DNA from: Parapedobacter koreensis | GTDB taxonomy: Bacteria; Bacteroidota; Bacteroidia; Sphingobacteriales; Sphingobacteriaceae | Assembly (NCBI RefSeq): GCF_900109365.1 | Contig: NZ_FNZR01000006.1 | Span: 186,001 to 250,000, forward strand | Length of the DNA: 64,000 nucleotides | Direction: 5' to 3' | In this document: positions 17,129 through 24,938 of the stretch, piece by piece | How positions within the stretch are numbered: the stretch's first letter is position 1 | Layout: each line of letters begins with the position of its first letter | Notes under the pieces: generated by a model | Told to the model about the DNA's origin: nothing | The model's input: the letters and a program-made list of their open reading frames with translations, nothing else | Database searches by the model: none | Made by a program: the position numbers and the translations under genes

Positions 17129-17887
17129 CGGCTGCCAATCATATTCCAGCTTCGCACAATTGTCACATTGTGCTGCGATCTGCGGCCTAAATTGTAGGTC
17201 AAATGTCTCCGTGAAATCCGCTTCCGAGTTCCACCGCCTGAATCTTACCGGCTTCCCTTCGTAGGTGGCGGTAAGTTTGTAGCGGCCGATAGGGATATCT
17301 TTGATGTTATAGGCGTCTTCCGCGCGGCGGCGAATCACTTCGCCCGGGCTGCCGTCGACCAACGGACCTACTGGCGTAAAGACGAAGTCGATCGCGGTTC
17401 CGTCGATGTAGACATCCGGAAAATTGTCGATGGTCACGAGACCGCCATAGGTCCCCGATAATGGTTCCGGCATGGTACCCGAAAGTTTCCAAACGAAATT
17501 CCTTACTCCACCTTCATCGCCAAATCCTGCCGGATTATCCGGATGGAGATAAAAGGAGAACGTATCGCCGTTGTAGGCGACGTTGTGGGAGGCGAAGGCG
17601 TACCATGCGCCATGTGGCACCTTGATTTTATATTTGCCTTCTGCGTTGGTATAGGCCGCCATGTTTGAGTTGAAGAAGATGCTGTGATCCACGAGGACAC
17701 GTACGCCTTCCAGCGGGTTGCCGGCTTGGTCTTTGACCGTACCGGTGAGGTAACCAGCTTGAGTTGCGCCATCATCATCGGCGTCAGGGCCGACTTTCGA
17801 TTTCGAGCAGCTTACCTGCCATTGGGCAATGACGGCCAGCATTAGAAGGAAAACACCTGAAGCTACTTGTTTTTTAATCCGTTCCAT
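17123..17887 (-). CDS. Lipoprotein with carboxypeptidase-like regulatory domain
   Basis: 254 residues from the ATG at 17887. The signal ends in a lipobox-like WQVSC followed by SKSK, so it is probably a lipid-anchored envelope protein. Residues about 45-110 form a carboxypeptidase-regulatory-like (CarboxypepD_reg) beta-sandwich: GTVKDQAGNPLEGVRVLVD, then TNAEGKYKIKVP. A second half with GRYKLTATYEGK looks similar. The C-terminus has CDNC. The longer reading frame up to 18049 lacks a signal and is rejected. Function is unknown; such domains often assist surface binding or folding. Confidence 0.8.
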   Translation of the reverse strand: MERIKKQVASGVFLLMLAVIAQWQVSCSKSKVGPDADDDGATQAGYLTGTVKDQAGNPLEGVRVLVDHSIFFNSNMAAYTNAEGKYKIKVPHGAWYAFASHNVAYNGDTFSFYLHPDNPAGFGDEGGVRNFVWKLSGTMPEPLSGTYGGLVTIDNFPDVYIDGTAIDFVFTPVGPLVDGSPGEVIRRRAEDAYNIKDIPIGRYKLTATYEGKPVRFRRWNSEADFTETFDLQFRPQIAAQCDNCAKLEYDWQPL

Positions 17888-18133
17888 GAGATTCGATGAA
17901 TAGTGTATACTTAATGATGCGTTGATTTTAAAGATGCATTTGCATGACATTTCGATTGCGTAGCATGATTTTTTCCAGGCAAGTATCGCGTAAAGTGTCC
18001 GACCGTTGGTGCCGGTTTCGACAAACGGCCGATGGTGGCGATGAAGCACCGCTAAACGACGACAGGGAGTCCGTTAATGTTTTATCGGAGCCATGGTGCA
18101 TTCATACCGCTATATTGCTGTTTATCGAAACGA

Positions 18134-18165
18134 TTGAAGGCGATAAGGTATCGGCGATAACTTTG
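18134..18165 (+). promoter_or_regulatory. Bacteroidota -33/-7 promoter of the OmpA-like gene
   Basis: TTG at 18134-18136 and TAACTTTG at 18158-18165 are 21 bases apart, a good match in sequence and spacing. It lies 21 bases before the ATG at 18187 and supports that start over an upstream in-frame ATG at 17944. Confidence 0.55.
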
Positions 18166-18186
18166 TGCCGATTAATTATCAATGTT

Positions 18187-19515
18187 ATGAAGCGTTTACA
18201 ACTAACGACAGCGGCCATTGCCTTGGTTATGGGCATGTTTTTCGGCGCTATGCCCATCGGCGCACAGGCGCAGTCTATCCTCAACAAAATAAAAAGCCGC
18301 GTGGAGCAGACAGCCACCCAGAAGGTACTGAACGAGACTGACAAAGCAGTGTCGAAAGGGATGGATAAGGCCATTGAATCGGCAACAAAACCATCGCAGG
18401 AAAATACGACGGGGGTGGACGGCGTACCCACCGCATCCGTACCGGATACCGTTGCCAATAAGCAGACTGCCATCACCGCATTCAGCAAGTACGATTTCGT
18501 GCCCGGAGATTCGGTGCTATACGCCAACGACTTCAGCGGGGAAGCCATCGGCGAATTGCCAACGGGCTGGAACAGCAACGGCAGTTCCGTAGTGGTCACC
18601 TTGGATGGCCTGCCGGGGCAGTGGCTGCGCATGGCACAGCGTACGGTTGCACTGACGGATAATGAACAACCTTTTGGGCCGGATTTCACCGTAGAATTTG
18701 ACATGGTATTGCAAATTGATTTTCAGGGTTGGATGCCGCCGTCCCTGCGCCTCGGCCTGTTGGCTTCCGGTACGGAATCAGCAACGGCCAATAGCCTGCT
18801 GTCCGATCCGAAGGGCGACAAATCGTTTTACCTGGAAATATCACCCTTATCTGACGCGGCCAACCTCATGCTTGAAAGCTATGAAAAATACACCCGTTAT
18901 TTTCACAGTCCGTCTAATCGAAACACGACGGCGAGCACTTGGTACGGCAAGTCCGCGCACGTAGCTATTCAGGGACAGAAGGAGCGGCTGCGCATCTGGG
19001 TAGACAGAGAGAAACTCTACGATGTACCCAAAGGTATCCCGAAAGATGGCGAGCTCAACCAATTGTTTTTCCAGCTTAGCAGCAGCCCGTATAAAGACGA
19101 ACAGATAGGTGTATACATCGGCAACATTAAAATAGCCAAAGGGCTGCCCGACACCCGCCATAAACTGGTGGAAGAAGGCAGGTTCAGCACTACCGGTATT
19201 TTGTTCGATACCGGATCGGCGACCATCAAGCCGGAGTCCGCAGGCGTGTTGAATTCCATCGCAGCAGTGCTTGCCCAGCACCCGGATATCCGTGTCCGCA
19301 TTGTCGGGCATACCGACGCCGTGGGTGATGACGCAGCCAATCAGGCATTGAGTGAGCGGCGTGCTGCCGCCGTGAAGGAAGCGTTACAAGCGGAGTATAC
19401 GATTGATGCTGCGAGGCTGGAAGCCACGGGCAAGGGCGAAGCCGAACCCGTTGGCGACAACCAAACCGCCGAGGGCAGGGCGCAAAACCGAAGGGTTGAA
19501 TTTATCAAATTGTGA
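18187..19515 (+). CDS. OmpA family outer-membrane/peptidoglycan-binding protein
   Basis: 442 residues. The signal peptide MKRLQLTTAAIALVMGMFFG ends near AQAQ. A middle region (about 100-310) looks like a concanavalin/LamG-type beta-sandwich (VLYANDFSGEAIGELPTGW). The C-terminal OmpA domain (about 330-442) has ILFDTGSATIKPES, VRIVGHTDAVGDD and the peptidoglycan-contact segment NQALSERRAAAVKEAL, ending NRRVEFIKL. It tethers the outer membrane or a periplasmic partner to peptidoglycan. The next gene starts inside its stop codon (TGATG), so the two are translationally coupled. Confidence 0.9.
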   Translation: MKRLQLTTAAIALVMGMFFGAMPIGAQAQSILNKIKSRVEQTATQKVLNETDKAVSKGMDKAIESATKPSQENTTGVDGVPTASVPDTVANKQTAITAFSKYDFVPGDSVLYANDFSGEAIGELPTGWNSNGSSVVVTLDGLPGQWLRMAQRTVALTDNEQPFGPDFTVEFDMVLQIDFQGWMPPSLRLGLLASGTESATANSLLSDPKGDKSFYLEISPLSDAANLMLESYEKYTRYFHSPSNRNTTASTWYGKSAHVAIQGQKERLRIWVDREKLYDVPKGIPKDGELNQLFFQLSSSPYKDEQIGVYIGNIKIAKGLPDTRHKLVEEGRFSTTGILFDTGSATIKPESAGVLNSIAAVLAQHPDIRVRIVGHTDAVGDDAANQALSERRAAAVKEALQAEYTIDAARLEATGKGEAEPVGDNQTAEGRAQNRRVEFIKL

Positions 19516-20309
19516 TGATGAAGGTTCATTATATGATGGTACTCCTGCTGTTGGCAGGGTGCGGTAAAGGTGGAGTTTCGGGCCTGCCCGATCCATTAGA
19601 AGAAGGAAACGACTGGGATATCGTTATCCCCTCATCGAAAGACGAGCCGGGCATTGGCAATACCGATGGCGTCCCCGCAGGGGCGCCGTGGCAGCTGCCC
19701 GAAGGTATCGAGGTGGTGGCCCGGCCGGATAAGCCTTTCGATCCGGATCTCGCGCTCCTGCACGGGAGCCTGAATACGTTCTATACCGATGTAAATTTTA
19801 TCAATCGGTTGAACGTGGCCGTAACGGTTGAGGTGCCGGGCGGCCTAATCTGCCTATTCAAACAGGAAGGACGCACGCAGCACGGCATCCTCACGTCCAC
19901 CGTGCGCATTCAGGTGCCGCCTACGTATGCGGATGTCGGGACACTCGCAGACACCACTACCGTATACCTCGGTCTGGGTTGTCTCAACCATTCGATGGCC
20001 TTCCCCTGGGAGGAAAACCAGCAATGGGATACGCAGGATTATCCCATTGGCAAGGATATGTATGAACCCAGCGTAGTGAATACAGACCCGAACATCGGCA
20101 AGCTGTTGGATCTGTTAAAAGACTATCCCAAACTACGGCTAACCCAACATTATAACCCTTGGGACGCATTGGAACCTGACTATGAGACACCGGAATGGCA
20201 GGTGATTTATGGCCTTATCCAAAATGCACTGTGGGCGATTACCGACGGCCCCGGATTGACACGCAAGGATTACCGGGAGTTAGCGGAAGCGTTGGAACCG
20301 TATCGATAG
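19515..20309 (+). CDS. Lipoprotein of unknown function
   Basis: 264 residues from ATG 19515; a second ATG follows directly. The short signal MMKVHYMMVLLLLAGCGKGG has a good lipobox (LAGC). The mature part shows VAVTVEVPGGLICLFKQEG and a conserved-looking aromatic C-terminal half (WQVIYGLIQNALWAITDGPG). I do not recognise a domain. The reading frame overlaps the OmpA-like stop codon, so the two are probably co-expressed and may work together at the outer membrane (inference). Confidence 0.75.
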   Translation: MMKVHYMMVLLLLAGCGKGGVSGLPDPLEEGNDWDIVIPSSKDEPGIGNTDGVPAGAPWQLPEGIEVVARPDKPFDPDLALLHGSLNTFYTDVNFINRLNVAVTVEVPGGLICLFKQEGRTQHGILTSTVRIQVPPTYADVGTLADTTTVYLGLGCLNHSMAFPWEENQQWDTQDYPIGKDMYEPSVVNTDPNIGKLLDLLKDYPKLRLTQHYNPWDALEPDYETPEWQVIYGLIQNALWAITDGPGLTRKDYRELAEALEPYR

Positions 20310-20398
20310 GAAGAAGTTTTGTTGGCGAAAATCTGAATTAACTACGAGGTGATTTTTTATTTAAATAGCAACAAAATAGTATGGCAAAGTCCTCTCCA

Positions 20399-20440
20399 AA
20401 AGTTTCCGAAGTCGGTTTGGAAACCGACTTCGGAAACTTT
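20399..20440. repeat. Strong hairpin: 20-bp perfect arms, 2-base centre
   Basis: The arms at 20399-20418 and 20421-20440 are exact reverse complements (AAAGTTTCCGAAGTCGGTTT and its complement) around GG. It lies in the 322-bp gap between the convergent lipoprotein gene and the HExxH protein gene. A degenerate extra copy of one arm follows (CTTCGGAGACTTT near 20451). It may be a two-way terminator or an interspersed palindromic repeat. The rest of the gap holds A/T-rich sequence near 20600-20630 and no credible gene. Confidence 0.7.
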
Positions 20441-20631
20441 CCGGACTTTCTTCGGAGACTTTGGCAACTGACCGGGGTGATTTTTCGACAAAAAGCAGGC
20501 AAATTTTTGGGCCGAAAAAAAGCCACTTCGCAAATAAGGGCAAAATTAAGCCCGCTGAGCGCCTTAAATGTTGGATGGGGGTTGAGTCCAAAATGACAAT
20601 GAAATTAAAATTAATTTTTAATTAAAGGTGG

Positions 20632-22059
20632 TTAATGTAGCATCATCTCGGAATTTCTGTGATTTCCCGTATGAAACGATGCCGAAATGCCTAAGCGGAA
20701 TCCGGTTTTGGCATCGAGGTACGGATTGCCCGCCACCCAACCAGCGGTTTTGGCCTCAGCTATCGCGACAATGCACCAGGTGTTGTCAAGCGCATATCCA
20801 CCCTGCAACCGGATTTGGCCGCCGGGCCTGGCTTCCCGGTCATAAAAATCCTTGGGCTGTAGCCACAGCGTCACTGAAGGTTGTAGTAGCAAGCGGTCCT
20901 TCCCAGCAATATTGAATGCATAAGGGCTCCGTTCCATTTCTATGCCCGGTAATAGCTGGTGCTTATTGCGGTACCCATGCAGGCTGAAGAGGTATTGCTT
21001 TTTCCGGTGGTCAATAAAGAAATCGGCCGTCAGGTCATATCCAAAGGAATTGAGGTAGTGCCTTATCGCGAAATTGAATGCGGTCTGCTCGTTCAACCGG
21101 ATACGATTGATGCCAACCATAAATGGCGATAGGAAGTTGAGGTATTGCATGCGGCCCATCTTTTCCAGGTAGCTATACTCTTCATCGGTCAGCGCGGTTG
21201 TCTTGATGGCCCGATCGATGCCTACGCCGCTGGGATGCGGGCCCCGTGCTTCATAGGGCTCGTCCGGTCGGTGCAGATCATACACCCAGGGCGTAAAGTC
21301 CCATCCCACGAAGTCGCGGTCGGCCATCGCCAGCCCATGCGCGTTCATGCTATCGATGCTGGCATTGTAATCGCTTTGTTTAAATTGGTTTACGTAGTCG
21401 ATGGCGTGTTTCGTGAGCAGGATATTCAGCGCGATGTTGGCATGCTTGGAGCCACTGAAAAAATTGTCCTTTTGCAGTCCGCGTAATAGTAAAAACTCAC
21501 TCTCAATTCCGGCGGCAAAGCTGCGTACCAGCTCGCGGGGTGCTGTTTTTTTCAGCCGGATAAGGTCTTCATCCTTCACGCGGCTCACCGATCCGTTGGC
21601 AAACCCGCCATTGAAGCGGTTATACGTCTCGTCATAAGAGGAGACGCCCCGAACGGTCAGTCCGGCCCGGTGAAATTCCTCGTGCATCCATTGGGCAGAG
21701 AACACCACCCCATAGTACGTAAATACGTAGTCAACCAGTCCCGACGCAACGTTAGCGGCAATACGATTATAAACTTGCTTCCGTTTGCTATCGGGGCGGA
21801 TGATGCCGTGCCAGAGGCGATTGTTGAAGTGGTAGTTGATGCGGTGCAGGTTTTGCGTGACGGCAAGCGCCTGCTGCATGGAGTAACTGTCGAATAGTTC
21901 CCCTGCCCGCAAGGCATCCTGTTGGAAGGGCATGTCCAGGAGTGGGAGGTCAATTCGCATTGGATAGTTCCACAGACTATCTTGTCCCCCTGTTTGTCCA
22001 TGACTTACCGAGACGTACAGCGATAGCCATACGGTGAACACGGTTGGTATACGTTTCAT
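20632..22059 (-). CDS. Exported protein with an HExxH motif, function unknown
   Basis: 475 residues. The signal peptide (MKRIPTVFTVWLSLYVSVSH) ends near residue 20. An HEEFH motif at about 126-130 inside QWMHEEFHRAGL has the form of a zinc-metallopeptidase active site, but no third ligand is certain. The second half has repeated aromatic, alternating segments that could be beta strands of an envelope protein (LFSLHGYRNKHQLLPGIEME and later GGQIRLQGGYALDNTW). I do not recognise the family. It directly follows the small gene at 22060 with no gap, so the two are probably one operon. Confidence 0.78.
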   Translation of the reverse strand: MKRIPTVFTVWLSLYVSVSHGQTGGQDSLWNYPMRIDLPLLDMPFQQDALRAGELFDSYSMQQALAVTQNLHRINYHFNNRLWHGIIRPDSKRKQVYNRIAANVASGLVDYVFTYYGVVFSAQWMHEEFHRAGLTVRGVSSYDETYNRFNGGFANGSVSRVKDEDLIRLKKTAPRELVRSFAAGIESEFLLLRGLQKDNFFSGSKHANIALNILLTKHAIDYVNQFKQSDYNASIDSMNAHGLAMADRDFVGWDFTPWVYDLHRPDEPYEARGPHPSGVGIDRAIKTTALTDEEYSYLEKMGRMQYLNFLSPFMVGINRIRLNEQTAFNFAIRHYLNSFGYDLTADFFIDHRKKQYLFSLHGYRNKHQLLPGIEMERSPYAFNIAGKDRLLLQPSVTLWLQPKDFYDREARPGGQIRLQGGYALDNTWCIVAIAEAKTAGWVAGNPYLDAKTGFRLGISASFHTGNHRNSEMMLH

Positions 22060-22275
22060 TTAGTCTAAGGCAAGTAGGGAAAAAAGATGCGCCTCAAGAC
22101 CCGGGAAATTGCTTAGGTCTTTAAGGTCGGTTTGCTTGACAGCTGCCCAGTGCTCGAAAGTGGTCGGCACGTCCTGCGTCTCACGCAGGGAGGCACGTGC
22201 TTCTGCCAAAAGCGCAAACATTTTCATATAATCACTGGGAGAATCGATAGTGGTCTTGTTCATCATGATATCCAA
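22060..22275 (-). CDS. Small protein of unknown function
   Basis: 71 residues or slightly fewer; ATGs at residues 1, 4 and 5 are all possible starts. It is acidic, with no signal or membrane segment. Its stop codon directly abuts the ATG of the HExxH protein gene, which suggests translational coupling. It could be a regulator or chaperone of that protein, but nothing in the sequence shows this. Confidence 0.55.
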   Translation of the reverse strand: MDIMMNKTTIDSPSDYMKMFALLAEARASLRETQDVPTTFEHWAAVKQTDLKDLSNFPGLEAHLFSLLALD

Positions 22276-22374
22276 TTTTTCAGCAAAGCTAATGGGATAC
22301 CTATACGCATTTAGCGTTTTTCGACAACACGTAAGGAGAACCGATAAAACCCTATTAGTGAGGACGAACAGGAT

Positions 22375-24867
22375 TTACTCATCACGTAAAGACTCGACCG
22401 GATTGGCCACCGCTGCACGTACCGCCTGCCAGCTCAGCGTGAGTAGGGCAATTATTAGGGCTGCCATGCCCGCCGTGGCAAACATCCACCATTCGATATC
22501 GATGCGGTAGGCAAAATCTTCCAACCATTTGTTCATCATCCACCACGCGATGGGCGAGGCAATGGCAATGGCCATGATGACCAGCTTCACGAAACCCGTG
22601 GAAAGCAACCGCACAATGCCAGCTACTGAAGCGCCCAACACTTTCCGGATGCCGATTTCCTTGGTGCGCTGCTGGATACTGAACGCGCTAAGGGCAAATA
22701 TACCCATAACGGCAATGCCCAATGCAGCGCCTGTAAGCCACGAGGTGAGCACGGCAAAGCGCTCATGTTTTTCCAGCAGCCGTGCAAAATCATCATCGAG
22801 CCACGAATAACGTACCGGAAGTTCAGGTTCCAGCATTTTCCAAAACGTCGTTACAGCTTGTAATGCTTGCTGTGCCTGCCGACCGTCTATCTTGACAAAT
22901 ACAAATTGATGGCCTGAAAAGTTGCGAGGCTCATCCACACCCATCATATACAATTGGGGCAGCACCTCGTTTTCATAACCCGAGAGGTGGCTATCTTTCA
23001 GTACGCCGATGACGCGGTATTCCATTCCCAAAAAACCCACGGTTTTGCCAACAGGATCCTGCCACCCCATCTTTCTTGCCGCAGTCTCGTTGATGACAGC
23101 TGCATCTATCGTATCTCGGGCAAAGGCTGTAGAAAAATCACGACCTTCGACGATAGGCATGCCCATGACGTTAAAATAATCAAAGTTGACCAAGCCAAAT
23201 TGCATAGCCAATTGCTGCCCGCCATCGTATACTGCGGTTTGGACAGCATCGGAATAGGGCAAACCGGGGTAAAGCTGACCCGTAGATACTGTTTTTACAC
23301 CGGGTAGACGGAGCAATTCCTGTTTTACAAAAACCGATCGGTCATCCGCTTGGCCAGGGAAAAGCTTGGTATGCGTAACTTCAATCCGCAATACCTGATC
23401 GGTATCGAAGCCAGCGTCATGATTGCGCATGAAGCGTAGCTGGAGGGCAATGATGATCACACTGATGATGAAGCAGCTTGCGATGCTGTATTGAAAGACC
23501 AACAAACCGTTGCGCAACCAACGGCCCTTTACGGTTTTAGTAATATCGCCATTCAGTACCCGGACAGGTTTGTATTGGGAAAGCACGAACGCTGGATACA
23601 TGCCCGATAGGAGGGTAGTTGCCAGTAGGACACCGACCAATTGTCCAACCAATTGCCAATTTTGCTGGGCATCAAATGCATTCCAAAATACAAGTTTCAA
23701 GCCGAAGGTGTTGTTTATGGCGCTTACTAATATGGCGACCATCGCCACGGCCAATAGCACAGCAAAGACGCATTGGATGAACGATTCGGCCAGAAATTGG
23801 TAGATAAGCTGTTGACGACTGGCACCCATTACTTTGCGTACGCCGGACTCCTTAGCGCGTTTCCCACCCTGAGCAATAGCCATATTGGTGTAGTTGACAC
23901 AGGCGAGCAACAAGACTAGCAGTGCCACTAAAGAAAAGATAGTAACAGGCCGTTGATTAGTAGGATTGAAATCGTAAACGGCCTGTTGTGCAGACCACGC
24001 TTCAAACCCAATGGGCCGGAGATGGATATCCCCGACGGGCTCAAAGAATACACCGAGGCCTGAAATACCGTGCTGTTCGGCAAGCCAATGCACGGGGTCA
24101 ACCGTATTCACAGTTGTTCCAGCGCTTCCATCGGTATATGAAGCCGCATAGTGCAGGGCATAATGTTTGGTTGCTTTTTCTTCCAAAGCAGCTCGGGAAA
24201 CCGTTGGATTCAATCGTACATAGGTGTCGTGGTTGCGCATGAACCAATTGGCTGCAAAGTGTGTGGAGTGATAGGAAAGGCAAATATTAAAATCAAGGTG
24301 TGAGGGCCCCTGCTTTTCAATGACACCTGTGATGGTATAATGCTCTTGCAGGTTGATGGCGAGCCTCTTGCCTATCGGGTCTGCATCGCCGAAGAGCTTG
24401 GTGCTCATTGCTTTTGTAATAACGGCGGTATTGGGTTGGCTAAGTGCTGTGCGACCATTGCCATGGATAAAGCGATAAGGGAACAATGCAAAGAAATTAC
24501 TATCAGCGCTTATCGCCTTCGTTTCATAAAACTCCTGCCCATCCACAGCCACCAAGGTCTCGCCATAGGGAACCCTTACGCGAGATGTCAATTCCACTTC
24601 CGGACATTCTTCAGCCAGAAACGTGCCCAACGGATATTGTACGGAAGGCGATTGCTCCAGCCCGTCTTCAGTCCGCTCGGACACGCCAACGCGATAAATC
24701 TGTTCCAGTCGGGTATCCCAGCGGTCGTAACTTCGCTCTCGGTTGATATATAGCAGCACCAGTACAACTACCGTGAGACCGATGGACAATCCCGCAATGT
24801 TGATGGCAGCATAAACGTTATTGGCCCAAAGGCTGCGCCAGGCGGTTTTGAAATAGTTGTTTAGCAT
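22375..24867 (-). CDS. ABC transporter permease, MacB/FtsX type (last gene of the eight-gene run)
   Basis: 830 residues. Layout: membrane helix 1 (about 21-41), MacB-like periplasmic core (about 45-290), first FtsX membrane block (about 305-440) with RAKESGVRKVMGAS, a helix at about 455-475, second periplasmic core (about 480-690), and second FtsX block (about 705-820) with QRTKEIGIRKVLGAS. It ends in VESLRDE. In this family the permease is coupled to a separate LolD/MacB-type ATPase and acts by mechanotransmission at the inner membrane rather than by forming a classical channel. No ATPase gene is present nearby. It shares the NRERSYDRWD start region with the gene at 27398. Confidence 0.95.
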   Translation of the reverse strand: MLNNYFKTAWRSLWANNVYAAINIAGLSIGLTVVVLVLLYINRERSYDRWDTRLEQIYRVGVSERTEDGLEQSPSVQYPLGTFLAEECPEVELTSRVRVPYGETLVAVDGQEFYETKAISADSNFFALFPYRFIHGNGRTALSQPNTAVITKAMSTKLFGDADPIGKRLAINLQEHYTITGVIEKQGPSHLDFNICLSYHSTHFAANWFMRNHDTYVRLNPTVSRAALEEKATKHYALHYAASYTDGSAGTTVNTVDPVHWLAEQHGISGLGVFFEPVGDIHLRPIGFEAWSAQQAVYDFNPTNQRPVTIFSLVALLVLLLACVNYTNMAIAQGGKRAKESGVRKVMGASRQQLIYQFLAESFIQCVFAVLLAVAMVAILVSAINNTFGLKLVFWNAFDAQQNWQLVGQLVGVLLATTLLSGMYPAFVLSQYKPVRVLNGDITKTVKGRWLRNGLLVFQYSIASCFIISVIIIALQLRFMRNHDAGFDTDQVLRIEVTHTKLFPGQADDRSVFVKQELLRLPGVKTVSTGQLYPGLPYSDAVQTAVYDGGQQLAMQFGLVNFDYFNVMGMPIVEGRDFSTAFARDTIDAAVINETAARKMGWQDPVGKTVGFLGMEYRVIGVLKDSHLSGYENEVLPQLYMMGVDEPRNFSGHQFVFVKIDGRQAQQALQAVTTFWKMLEPELPVRYSWLDDDFARLLEKHERFAVLTSWLTGAALGIAVMGIFALSAFSIQQRTKEIGIRKVLGASVAGIVRLLSTGFVKLVIMAIAIASPIAWWMMNKWLEDFAYRIDIEWWMFATAGMAALIIALLTLSWQAVRAAVANPVESLRDE

Positions 24868-24938
24868 TTTTTTCTTTCTTTGCTTTAAGCGGTATGCTTT
24901 AGGCCTATTGCTTATAGCCTACAGCCTACTGCTGAAAA
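24868..24938. repeat. Class 2 spacer repeat between permease genes
   Basis: A 71-bp spacer of the type TTTGCTTTAAGCGGTATGC, TTTAGGC, TTGCTTATAGCCT, TGCTGAAAATCAC. Nearly the same spacer lies at 34860-34930, and shortened versions at 27350-27397 and 37376-37424. Degenerate 7-base words (TAGGCTT/TAGCCTA) recur inside it. Confidence 0.7.

Noticed and set aside
17944-18186. Longer N-terminus for the OmpA-like protein
   Set aside because: It would precede the -33/-7 promoter and bury a clear signal peptide; ATG 18187 is preferred.
20381-20596. 71-residue open frame over the hairpin between convergent genes
   Set aside because: It is made by the inverted repeat, has no promoter and resembles no protein family I know.
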